Origin: Micropterus salmoides
Taxonomy: Eukaryota > Chordata > Actinopteri > Centrarchiformes > Centrarchidae
Direction of reading: 5' to 3'
DNA: 64,000 nt
NCBI RefSeq assembly: GCF_014851395.1
Contig: NW_024044459.1
Span: 620,001-684,000, forward strand
In this document: positions 24,370 through 33,799 of the stretch, piece after piece
How the letters are laid out: each line of letters starts with the position of its first letter
Position numbering within the stretch: the first letter of the stretch is position 1
Translations under genes and position numbers: made by a program
Notes under the pieces: generated by a model
Seen by the model: the letters and a program-made list of their open reading frames with translations, nothing else
What the model was told of the DNA's origin: nothing
The model's database searches: none

Positions 24370-24544
24370 GAGATGGGTGGATGAAATAAATTAAGCCGCG
24401 TGGTTGGATTAGTGAGAGGGAAAGAGGTGTTGTCTTGTTCCTGAACTATAATAACTTCATTTAGCAGTAGTAGAAACACTAATGGTTATTCAAGCAAAGC
24501 CAATTAACTTAAAGTCCCATACCAATCCATACCTGTAACACCCA

Positions 24545-26085
24545 CTACATGTGCAGCAAAACTAGCTCTTCTCAACATCAGATCAGTATTAATGAAATCT
24601 TTTTTAGCACATAACCTTGATTTTATATTTTAACTGTAACCTGGCTGGACAAAGCCAGCAGTCCAAACTCTCTTTGAATCAGCCCCCCTGAACAATAATT
24701 TTATTAAGGACACCTGGGAGGACAGAAGAGGGGGGTAGCATCCATATTCAAAGATTTCATACCAATGCAAGTGTCATTTGGTAATTTTACTTCATTTGAA
24801 TGCTTCGGCGCTATCCTTATAACCCAAAGGATGCAAATTAACTTAATGCACTGTTTGATACTTTTGGCCTATGTCAGCATGTGAAGGGGCCCACTGATTC
24901 TCAAGGACATAATCTGGACTTGATCATCACTAAGGGTCCCCAAATTCAACTCTTGTCAAGGACCTGGCTCTGATTGATCATTTCTGGGTATTTTTTGACT
25001 TGTTACGTTCATTCCTCAACTCTGAACTATGGCTGTTAAAAAGAGACACTTGAGTGACCATACTGCTGCTTCTTCATCTGAAAAATCTGACTCTGATGAT
25101 GTTCTGCTGAATAATTTCAATACCAAAATATTGCATATTTACACTGCACCTGTAAAACGCAAATGGCATAAAACCAAACTTCAAATATGATTGGATATCT
25201 GCAAATGAATGTTCAGCAATACAAAGCAAGATAATCTTTTTTCACCAGTATCATAAACAAAAATAAAAATAACACACCACCCTATTTGCTACAGTAGAGA
25301 CACTGACAAATCTGACCCCAAAAATTTCTCTTGAATTTCTCTCAGGTGATAAGTGTGATGGATTAATATCCTTTTTAAAAGTAAAATTGAAGGTATCTGA
25401 ATTGAGATTAGCCCAAGCCTGAGCCAAACCATCATCTTACCAGCAACAACCACAAGGAAACCAGTCCAGATGTCAACAGATTGCCCAGTAAAAAATCTCT
25501 AAACAGTGAATGTATCACTTCTGTCTGGCACCTTTCCTTCATCCTTGACATCTGTAGTTGTTAATCCCGTATTAATTAAAGGCAACCTAGCTACAGCAGC
25601 ATACTACACATCTCAAAATGATCCTTTTTACACAAAATTACAGGGAGGGCATTTTTTTTATCAGCTACCACACTTCTCAATTTAAAATGTTAATCAAGTT
25701 CAAGCTGACTTTCATGCCAATCACATAAAGGTTTAAAATCATATTTGTTTTAATAGTGATTTAGACAACACATCAATTTTCCTGCTTTTAGACCTTCGTG
25801 CAGCCTTTGATATAGTTGATCACAGTATACTTTTACCTAGACTGGAATACTGGGCTGGCATTTCTGGAACTATTTTAAAATGCCTGAAGTCGTACTTGGA
25901 GGACATGGGTTATTTTGTCGCTATTGAAAACCATAATTGAATTGCATGCCCCTGGCTTGTGGTGTCCCCCATGGGTCAATTCCCAGCCTGCTTCTGTTTA
26001 ACCTGTAGCCTACATGTTCCCACTTGGCCACATCCTTCAGAACAACAACCTTGCTTATCATGGTTATGCTGATGTGTAAATGTGG
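24545..26085 (+). pseudogene. Heavily decayed L2-like LINE (endonuclease and RT remnants)
   Basis: Plus-strand frames with many stops still show endonuclease-like pieces: a TWLD-like word in VTWLDKASSP (~24645), GGVASIF, and then GHNLDLIITKG (~24910), which matches the usual D-L-IT motif. Further on is an RT motif A region, LLLDLRAAFDIVDHSILLPRLEYWAGISG (split over 25775-25865). The spacing fits one full-length but very old insertion. Catalytic motif C is not recognisable. Coding is beyond use. Confidence 0.7.
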
Positions 26086-26109
26086 TAGTGGTGTGGACAT
26101 CAATGAAAA

Positions 26110-26195
26110 TGTATGATTGTAGCTGCAGGTGTCGAGCAGGAACATCATCCAGACTCCACAGCTCCAGAGCCAGAAACACATGCAGAAAGCGACAG
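26110..26195 (-). mobile_element. L2-like LINE 3' UTR fragment
   Basis: GGTGTCGAGCAGGAACA and CAGACTCCACAGCTCCAGAG recur at 14948-15020 in the 3' UTR of the reverse-strand L2 copy, in the same orientation. The UTR is shortened by a small internal deletion. It is an isolated fragment. Confidence 0.75.
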
Positions 26196-27119
26196 AGCAA
26201 TAACTTTATCAATTTACCGGCTGAGGACCAGTTATCAGGCTGGGACTTTTATGATCTACAAAAGGTAAATACGAGTTTGTTTTTTGTTTTCCATATCATG
26301 ACTAAGTGTTATAGTTGAAAGTTGTGTTGTGAGTAGTAATTAGTATGGCATAATCACCATTAGCTTTGCTTTCATACTGTTAGCATTTGCAGCAATTGTT
26401 TAAGACAAGCTGTTGTTACATCACCATGAAATAGCATATGGACTTTTGGAGAGATTGGGATGGCTCCTTTGCACTACTGTGGAGAACTGTCTCCCTCCTG
26501 CTTGTTTGCTGCTGTTTCTTCTGTGCTCTGCTGGCTGTCCATTACCCAAATCCCCCTAATCTACACCTCTGAACATTCCCTGGATTTGAGAGACAAGATG
26601 AAAATCTAAAAGAGACCTGAAGGTAATAAGATAAACTAACAATTATTCGACCTAAACTGACCTAAAGTAATATTCTTTTGTGTACCTGTATTAATAAATA
26701 ACTAAATTTGATCTCACTGCATTTAAAGAATACTTGTGTCATATTTCATCATGATAATTCACATTTTGGTAATAACTCTTGAAGCCCTAATAGGAGGCAT
26801 ATAACTTTATTATAATTTCTTAATCTTTCTGGAGGCAATGTGAGTTGTTTTTAATTTCAGTATAAGGGAACAAAGGTTGTAAGAGTTGTAATAATTTAAA
26901 AGTAAAGTATATGACTAAAAGTAAAGTATAAGAATATGACTAAATGCTAAATGGAACAGGTGTTACAATAGTATTGTTATAATTTTAATTTTTTTAATTT
27001 ATTTTTATTCTTTAACTCTTTCATCTAGATTTTATTTATTCTGCCAAATAATTTTTATTTTATTTCTATATAGATTTATCTCTTGTATGCTGCGTTGAAT
27101 TACTCCGTTACTATAACTT
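26196..27119. other. No recognisable gene
   Basis: AT-rich sequence with a short local repeat of AAAAGTAAAGTATA (26899-26935). Nothing else can be supported. Confidence 0.45.
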
Positions 27120-27319
27120 AGTAGTTTTTTGTGTACTTTTTTAAGTCATTTTTATTATCAGTAATTTTACTTTTACTTAAGTGCTACATTTTAAATCACA
27201 GCCGTTACTAAGTAAAAAAATATAATGTTTGCGCATGCCTCAGAGACAGGACTGACTGAGACTCCTGCTGCAGAGAGCCTCCGGCTGCAGCAGGACATGC
27301 GTAAAACTGGAGCTTCGGA

Positions 27320-27417
27320 CCAGAGGGAACGATCACCGACCATCCACAGCGCGACCTCCTCTCCCTGGCCCTGTCTGCTCCCCCTCGCTGCGGACGGTCG
27401 GTGATCGTTCCCTCTGG
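27320..27417. repeat. Perfect 22 bp inverted repeat (long hairpin)
   Basis: The arms at 27320-27341 and 27396-27417 are exact reverse complements (core GGGAACGATCACCGACC), with a 54 bp GC-rich spacer. The sequence is markedly more GC-rich than its surroundings (27230-27430) and sits at the edge of the second hAT copy. No family was recognised. If transcribed it would form a stable stem. A recent short inverted duplication is an alternative. Confidence 0.85.
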
Positions 27418-28044
27418 CTGGATGAAACCCGACGCTACTCATTTTACGCATGATCCATGGTGATACGGAAAAATAGAAATGACTTATTTTGTCTTATTAA
27501 GAGGAGCCAAGCTCCCCCATAGTCTGCACGATGCTTGTACCACAGGTAGTTGGTAAAAGAAGTTTTCATAGTTTGGTAAGAGGGTTTGCTTAAATTAGCC
27601 AAAAAATGAAAAATTTATTATGCTGATGCCTACGAAGTCCCATTAAAATGACCACCTGTTTGAATGTAAATAGGGATATGACTTCATATACAGTCCAGTG
27701 TGGGCCACCATAGTCTAATCTGTTCTGCCACAGTTTCATAATGAAGGAAAAACATTCACAAAACTTCTCATAATAACATTAAAGGTCTCTAACATTGTTT
27801 TGTGCCATTGCTATGACAAAGGATCTGTCAAATGAAATACAATCCGGCTTTGTGCCCTTATCAGACCGCAAAAGACTGCAATTTAATCATATAGGCCTAT
27901 AAATAAGATATTCAATCAGTATAAATAAGTTATTTTAGGGGGTTAAAAAAGTAACTAATGTTTACTCTTAAATGAGCTACTTTGTCCTTTTACTTGAGTA
28001 GATATTTATACCAGTAACTTTACTTGTACTTAAGTAAAAGTTCA

Positions 28045-28324
28045 TGTCCAATGGCCTGGCGGTGGCTTTACGTTTTTCAGAGAGAGACATGAGACAGAGG
28101 TAAAATGCAAGCACAAATGTGGCATTTATTGTCTTCCATACCGACAAGAGGAGACACCAACACCAACAAGCAACAAAAAAACTTACACTGAAAGTAACTT
28201 GCTGCCTTTTATACACTCCCTCCTGCAGGTAATTAAGTGGGTAAAACTACTCAGATGGGACCACCATCATTTAGAATAATAAATATTTACCCAAAAACCC
28301 AACACCACAGAAAAATAGAGTACA
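28045..28324 (-). mobile_element. Solo LTR, 280 bp
   Basis: The block begins TG and ends CA, flanked by a perfect 5 bp duplication GTTCA (28040-28044 and 28325-28329). The host hAT sequence is continuous once it is removed. Read on the minus strand it has a TATA box (TATAAAAGG, about 28205-28213) and a polyadenylation signal AATAAA further on (about 28127), in the proper order U3-R-U5. This is the product of LTR-LTR recombination of an LTR retrotransposon. No internal sequence remains, so the superfamily is uncertain. Confidence 0.9.
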
Positions 28325-29103
28325 GTTCATCAATGTAACGGTACTTTTACTTAAGTACAATATTTTAGTATTGTGTTGTTTTAACTTGCTTTTACAGCAC
28401 CTTGAATCTACCTCTGTGTATAAAATGTGCTTGCTAAATAAATCTACCTTGCCTTAACTGAAACACTATACATTATGTAATAATTTTCCGATACTCATCA
28501 GCAACAATACACCATTTATAAATGTTCAAATGAGGGCCTTTTTCTTTCTTTCTTGCCTTTCTTTATCAGACCTTTGTGATTTCTCAATGCTTTCCAGCTC
28601 ATACATTAGACTCAATTTGTGGAAAGGAAAATTTTGCCGTTTACAGGGTACCCCCAGGATTCTCAAGTTAAATTTAAGACTTTTGAGGACCTTTTTAATT
28701 CCACCTAAGACTGCTGTATAATGGAAAATCTGTATGAATTTTAAGCCAGAGAAAATTATTTACGAAGTTACCTGAATTTAATAAAACATTTTATTATAAT
28801 TCTTCCATTCACATTTAATACACAATAGCTTTTTGGGGTGTGTTTGTACTCTGATAACAAAATGAATGAAAGGACGTCCCTTTGTGTTGAAGTGGTGGGG
28901 ACATTAGGTTCAGATTAGGGGTGTGACGATACACTTAGCTCACATGCACAATTCACAATATTGTGTTCACCAGAACAAGACAAGAAGATATTTTAACACT
29001 ATTTTGATGAAATATTTAATGCTGAAATATATACATTTTGAGCTTTAAACACGTAATTTCCTGCATTCTGGAGACAAATTTCTGGTAGGATTCTCTTTAT
29101 TTA

Positions 29104-29238
29104 TGTCACAGCCAGTGCTGTGATTCTGTGGGTTTGTGGTTTTGTTTATTTATTTTTGTGTGTGCTTGTGTGCGAGAGGGCGTCCCCCCAGGCCCGGAGG
29201 CAGTCCCTAGGCTTGGCGGAGTCTCAGTTGTTCTGTTC
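29104..29238 (+). mobile_element. Truncated 5' LTR of gypsy element
   Basis: The first ~135 bp match the start of the 3' LTR with few differences (for example GTGATTCTG against GTGACTCTG). The match ends at the words around GGCGGAGT-CAG, and the rest of the LTR, the primer-binding site and gag are deleted. Confidence 0.9.
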
Positions 29239-29327
29239 CTAGTCCCTCATCCTTATTTCCTTTTGTTAGGTAGCCAGACTGTTGAACTTCAGGGCTGGGG
29301 CTGATTTTCTTAGATTCTTCTGTAGCT

Positions 29328-30990
29328 GTGAGCTTGGGTTTGGAGTTAGAGGCTGTGTCTGAGGTTAGGGAGGTTAATGAACTGGATGGGAGGTTGCTAG
29401 TGCAGCTCACCCACTCTACTGCCCCCATAGAGCTCGTTGTGTCAGGGAATCATCGTGAATTGATTAGATTGTGTGTTATAACATCTCCCCTCTCTACGGT
29501 GGTCATAGGTCTCACCTGGTTGGAGCGTCACAATCCTCAGATAGACTGGGTTGCAAATAAGATTGTCAGTTGGAGCCCTTTTTGTCACAGTCATTGTTTG
29601 AGAGCAGCTTTGGCCCCCAGTCAGGTAGCGTTGACTCCTAAACCTTAGCCTCCTGATCTCACTTTAGTTCCTCCTGAGTACCACAATTTAGGGGAGGTGT
29701 TTAGTAAACGAGTGCTCAATGGCTGCCACCCCACAGACCTTATGATTGTGCCCATAGATTTAGTTCCTGGCACTCCACTGCCTTCCCGGGCAATTGTACA
29801 ACACCTCCCAACCTGAGAAGGAGGCCATGGAAAGTACGTTCATGACTCTTTGACTGTTGCCCATTCTCTTAACCTCTTGGGGCTGGGTTTTTTCTTTGTT
29901 GGCAAGAAGGACGGTTCTCTCTGTCCGTTCATAGATTATCGATATTACCATTAAAAGACAAGTACGCCCAGCTTTTGAGCCTTTACATCAGGCAACTCTT
30001 TTCACTAAAGTGGATATGAGGGATGCCTACCACCTCATTAGAATCCAGGAGAGCAACGAATGGAATGGCCTTTAACACCCCTTGCGGTCATTTTGAGTAC
30101 CCTGTCATGCCTTTCGGGTTAACTAATGCTCTGGTTGTGTTTCAGGCCTTGGTCAATGATGTGCTGAGGGACATGCTCAACAGGTTCATTTTTGTTTATC
30201 TGGATGATATTTAGATTTTTCTCTCACAATATGAAGGAACACCGTCGACATGTAACCCTGGTTTTGCAACAGTTGTTGGATAATAAGCTCTTTGTCAAGG
30301 CAGAGAAGTGTGACTTCCATGTGACCCTGGTTGGTTTTTTGGGGTACATTATCGAGCAGCGGCAGGTGAAGCCGGATCCCGTCAAAATTAGGGATGTGGA
30401 GGAGTGGCCGGTCCCCTCTACAAGGAAACAGTTGCAACGCTTTCTTGGTTTAGCGAACTTTTATTGCAGGTTCATTAGCGATTACAGCAAGGTGGTGGCT
30501 CCTCTCACTCACCTCACATCTCCTGCCATGCAGTTTGTATGGGACTCTCAAGCAGACTCCGCCTTTAATCGTCTCAAAGGACTGTTTACTTCTGCTCCCG
30601 TTTTAGCCCACCCTAACCCCGCCCTTCAGTTTGTGGTTGAGGTCGTTTTGTCTCAACATCTGCCTCAGGACAATAAGTTGCACCCCTGTGTTTTCTTTTC
30701 ACGTAGGTTTTCCATGGCTGAGAGGAACTAGGATGTCGGCAATAGAGAGCTGCTGGTGATTGTGTGGGCTCTAGAGGAGTGGCGGTACGGATTGGAGGGG
30801 GCTAGGATTCCCTTTGTGGTCTGGACGGACTATAAGAATTTGGCTTATCTGAGGACTGCCAAGAGGCTTAATGCTCGACAGGCTAGGTGGTCGCTGTTTC
30901 TAGGGCGGTTTAACTTCTCTCTCTCCTGTCGCTCTAGGAATGCCTGGACACTTTTTCCCGGCGGGCGCCTGAAGGCACCCATTGAGGGGT
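29328..30990 (+). pseudogene. Gypsy pol remnant: protease, RT, RNase H
   Basis: The first frame (29328-29648) ends in the protease-to-RT junction (VVIGLTWLERHNPQIDW...SWSPFCHSHCL). RT starts near 29670 with several stops and shows a VGKKDGSLCPFIDYR-like segment. The catalytic FVYLDD lies at about 30191-30208, after which a stop (30212) and frameshift follow. A long frame 30192-30731 holds the RT thumb and connection (RRHVTLVLQQLLDNKLFVKAEKC, FLGLANFYCRFISDYSK). RNase H then follows (RELLVIVWALEEWRYGLEGA, VVWTDYKNLAYL), and finally an LDTFSRR relic of the usual DALSR linker. It then abuts the polypurine tract. Integrase is absent. Confidence 0.92.
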
Positions 30991-30996
30991 GGGTAC

Positions 30997-31545
30997 TGTC
31001 ACAGCCAGTGCTGTGACTCTGTGGGTTTGTGGTTTTGTTTTTGTATTTATGTGTGAGTGCTTGTGTGCGAGTGGGCATCCCCGAGGCCTGGAAGCAGACC
31101 CTAGGCTTGGCGGAGTTGCAGCTGTTCCTCATCGGCTCAATACGGGCACTACAAGACCTGCTGGTTTCCTGCCCCTTGTCGCCAAATTATTCCTAACCAC
31201 TTACGGTGGAGTACTTCAGGCTCTTCTCTAGTTTCTTTGTTATGTCATGCGTCTCGATTATTGGAGTGTTTTGACTTACTGGTTTTTCTCCTTGTCTCCC
31301 GTTAGTTTCGAGTTCTCAGCCGAGAGGTTACCAGCCGACGGAGGAGTTTCCTGGTTTCTCTGCACTGCTTGTGGATAGGCTTTTTTCCGCCTGGAACACT
31401 CACCACTGCCGCCTGCCTCACACCTACTCGTACCTACTCCCAAGAAGTACTTTTTCTGTTGTTCAAATAAACTACGTGAACTTTCCGCTGCCTCTGGATG
31501 TGTTTGTGTCCGCACTTGGGTTCAGCCTTAAACAAGAACATAACA
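30997..31545 (+). mobile_element. Complete 3' LTR of gypsy element (549 bp)
   Basis: Starts TGTCACAG and ends CATAACA. A polyadenylation signal AATAAA lies near 31467. The polypurine tract directly precedes it and the ATTTA target duplication directly follows. Confidence 0.9.
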
Positions 31546-31999
31546 ATTTATATAAAGTGAAAGATAAAATTCTGGTGAAAATTCAAACAGAATATAATGC
31601 AGTAATCAGCGCTTGTATTTTTATTTTTTGCTTAAGCAACATTTTTTGGACATAGATATTTAGATTGCAGTGCATGTTTTCTTATTGTGCAAATAAACCT
31701 TTGTCAAAGCATTTTCATTTGTATTTTGACATTTCTTGCTGTAAGCCATTTTTCAGAACATAGTTTAAGAAATGCTTGTTAAAAAGTGATGGAGACATGT
31801 CCCCAGCGTCCCCTGTGTAAATGACACCTATGAAATGAATAAAATATTTGTGCAGTGTGATTTGTTACAATTAGTTACACCTTGGCTAGATAAGATATGT
31901 AATGTAATGTAGTATGCCAATGTAAATGGCAATTTCTTCAGTGATTAATCATCCTGTTCTGTTTTTCCATCTAAAGGCTGCTTGAAATATATTATTATA

Positions 32000-32560
32000 T
32001 AGTACTGGCTTGAAAGCAGCGGGGACAAGGAGTTTGGCTGGTATCTTTAAAGTGCGTTAGCATGTTGGATGTTTCCGTTCACGTAACGTTACCCTACAAC
32101 AGTGACACAACGCCGACACACAGGCACGGTCCTCATCTCATACACAACTGTCTCTCCGTTGCTGTTGTAACATTCGCTGACCAGTAACCTGCAGGTCTTC
32201 CAGCTATACTGTTTCATCACTATGAGTTTCATAGTGTGACTGACTCGCACACCGATCCGCTTGTTGTGCCACCGTCCTCAGCCTCAACCGCCACTTGTCC
32301 GTGTCTCTGGCTTTCTGAACTTCAGACACTTGCCCATTCTGAGTCGACGAGCTAACGTTAGCTTGTTAGTAGCACGTCAGAGACGTTTTGTTTTCTTTAT
32401 TAACAACTCGAGCTTGGATGGCAGAGCTCGTGCACCACGAACACTCCACAGTCCAGAGCATAAAGCTAAACACGGACGTTAACAGTAACGTTACCTGTAC
32501 TGCCGTATAACATCAGAGTCACACCAAACGGAGTCAATTGTAAAGTCCCACTTAGGGCAT
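32000..32560. other. GC-richer block inside the CAGGGTACC element, no gene
   Basis: This block contains repeated CGTTA/AACGTTA words, a 73-codon frame (32261-32482) without a recognisable domain, and CG dinucleotides more often than the surroundings. It may be the original interior of the enclosing TIR element. I do not call a gene. Confidence 0.4.
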
Positions 32561-33048
32561 TTATTTAATCCTATGAAAGAACAAGAAAAAATTTAAGATC
32601 TTTGTAAGTGAAATTTAATACTTTTAAGAACTTATTTAACTTTTTAAATACTTTTAAGACCCTGCGGGTACCATGCTTTTAGTATATAAATGGCACATTA
32701 TTATCATCACATGTAAAAACAGTGCTAGAAGTGGGAAAAGGTGTTTGCGAGTGTATTAGCTGGATTGATTAGGGCAAATGTTAGTGTATTCATTATAATT
32801 TCAGATAATAGTATAGACTAGGCTACTATACAGCCACTGGTAGGCTAGAGTATTAATTCCAGTTGGACAAAACAGCTGTTTTACTTTTGTATGTTGTTTT
32901 CATTCATTAAATTATTGTGCAAGAATGCACTACATGGTGGTCAGTCTCTGATTTGTTAACGCTAAGAACCGACTTGTCAATATTCATAAACATTTATCCA
33001 GATCAACGTGTTTAACAATTTGAAAAGTTTGCTGATTGCTGTCACCAA

Positions 33049-33792
33049 GGTTGTCACTTTGTGTAGAGAAGAACACAAGAACCAGACAGGAAGATATTGT
33101 AACAGTATTTTGAAGAAATATTTGATGGTGAAATTTTTATTGTGGAAATGTCTTTTGTGAAGGGAAACACAAAATGGCAGGTGACAATTTGAAATATAAA
33201 AAAATAATGCAATATAATGCAATAATCAGTAGAAATTTTTTTGGTTTAGTTACAGTTTTGGACAATGCACATTTGTTCCTTCTATATTTAAACTGCACTG
33301 CATGTTTTCTTATTGTGCAAATAAACCTTTCTCAAAGCAGTTTTATTTGTTCTTTAATGTTTCTTGTTGCAAGCCATTTTTAACAAATGCCTTCATAAAG
33401 TGGTGGGGACATTCTGATTCTGACATGTCCCCAGCGACCTCAGTGTAAACAACACCTCTGCCTTTCACCCTTTTTTTAATGTTCCGCCCCATCCAGGCTG
33501 ATTGGTCGGTTCACAAAACGTGACATTGATGAGGTATTTCATGCACAAAGCTGCAAGAAAGAAAACCGAGCTTCTCCTTCGCCTGTCTCCGCCGACAGAG
33601 ATTAGCAGGCAGGAGAAAACGGGAAGAGGTGAGCATCTCACAGTGCCCAGAGAACCTGGTATGAATAGGGTAGAGAAACAAAAAGAGCCCGGGACGCCAA
33701 AGAGTAAAAGGTATAAGTGCCAGTACTGTGTACCGGTGTACCTTCAAGCACGGTGTAAAAAAAAACCAACAACACTTGTGGACTGCGTTTAA
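33049..33792 (+). mobile_element. Unclassified repeat family X, copy 3 (most complete)
   Basis: This copy contains both the AT-rich segment shared with copy 2 and the downstream GC-richer segment shared, inverted, with copy 1 at 7.5-7.9 kb. It therefore links the other two into one family. The boundary between the two segments is around 33460. Termini and target duplications were not found. Confidence 0.65.
33502..33792 (+). pseudogene. Reading frame of repeat family X
   Basis: A 96-codon frame shares LSP-TEIS, TG-GE, PREP-M-R and PGT with the frame at 7546-7806 on the other strand. After this region it reads KRYKCQYC, a CxxC that could be half a zinc finger of the BED or related type often found at the N-terminus of transposases. 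The frame then ends, with no catalytic domain following. I do not recognise the family. Confidence 0.5.
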
Positions 33793-33799
33793 CAGCTAG

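Larger units (their letters stand above)
27120..28372 (-). mobile_element. Second copy of the CAGAGGTGG hAT family, damaged
   Basis: Read inversely, 27640-27705 matches 14090-14150 (GACCACCTGTTTGAATGTAAATAGGG) and 27880-28044 matches 13715-13900 (GTAACTTTACTTGTACTTAA and neighbouring words). The family end CAGAGGTGG is not preserved on either side. Beyond a solo LTR at 28045-28324 the hAT sequence resumes (GTTCATC...TACTTTTACTTAAGTACA) and is then lost at about 28372. It is an old copy with no transposase frame. Confidence 0.75.
29104..31545 (+). mobile_element. Ty3/gypsy-type LTR retrotransposon, internally deleted
   Basis: Flanked by a perfect 5 bp duplication ATTTA (29099-29103 and 31546-31550). 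It begins and ends with the same LTR family (TGTCACAGCCAGTGCTGTG...). The 3' LTR is complete (30997-31545, 549 bp, ending CATAACA) and preceded by a polypurine tract (GAGGGGTGGGTAC). The 5' LTR is cut after ~135 bp, and gag plus the start of pol are missing. Pol stops just after the RNase H region, with no integrase. So two deletions have reduced it to 2442 bp. Confidence 0.92.
28955..31830 (+). mobile_element. Unclassified repeat family X, copy 2, split by gypsy
   Basis: When the gypsy element (29104-31545) is removed, 28955-29103 plus 31546-31830 aligns in order with 33049-33455. Shared landmarks are GAAGATATT-TAACA, AATATAATGCA-TAATCAG, TGCATGTTTTCTTATTGTGC, AAGCCATTTTT, and finally GACATGTCCCCAGCG. 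This copy lacks the part with the LSP/TEIS reading frame. Confidence 0.7.
28644..32680. mobile_element. Putative hAT-like element with CAGGGTACC ends
   Basis: The left end is CAGGGTACCCCCAGG. The right end reads inversely as CATGGTACCCGCAGGGTCTT, both followed by AT-rich AATTTAAGAC-type words. This terminal type is common in fish. The pair is 4 kb apart because the interior holds other elements, notably the gypsy copy. The right end has a substitution and I could not find an 8 bp duplication. The pairing is therefore an inference. Confidence 0.55.

Noticed and set aside
32261..32482. Possible exon in the GC-richer block
   Set aside because: No convincing splice signals in frame, and the block lies between putative transposon ends.
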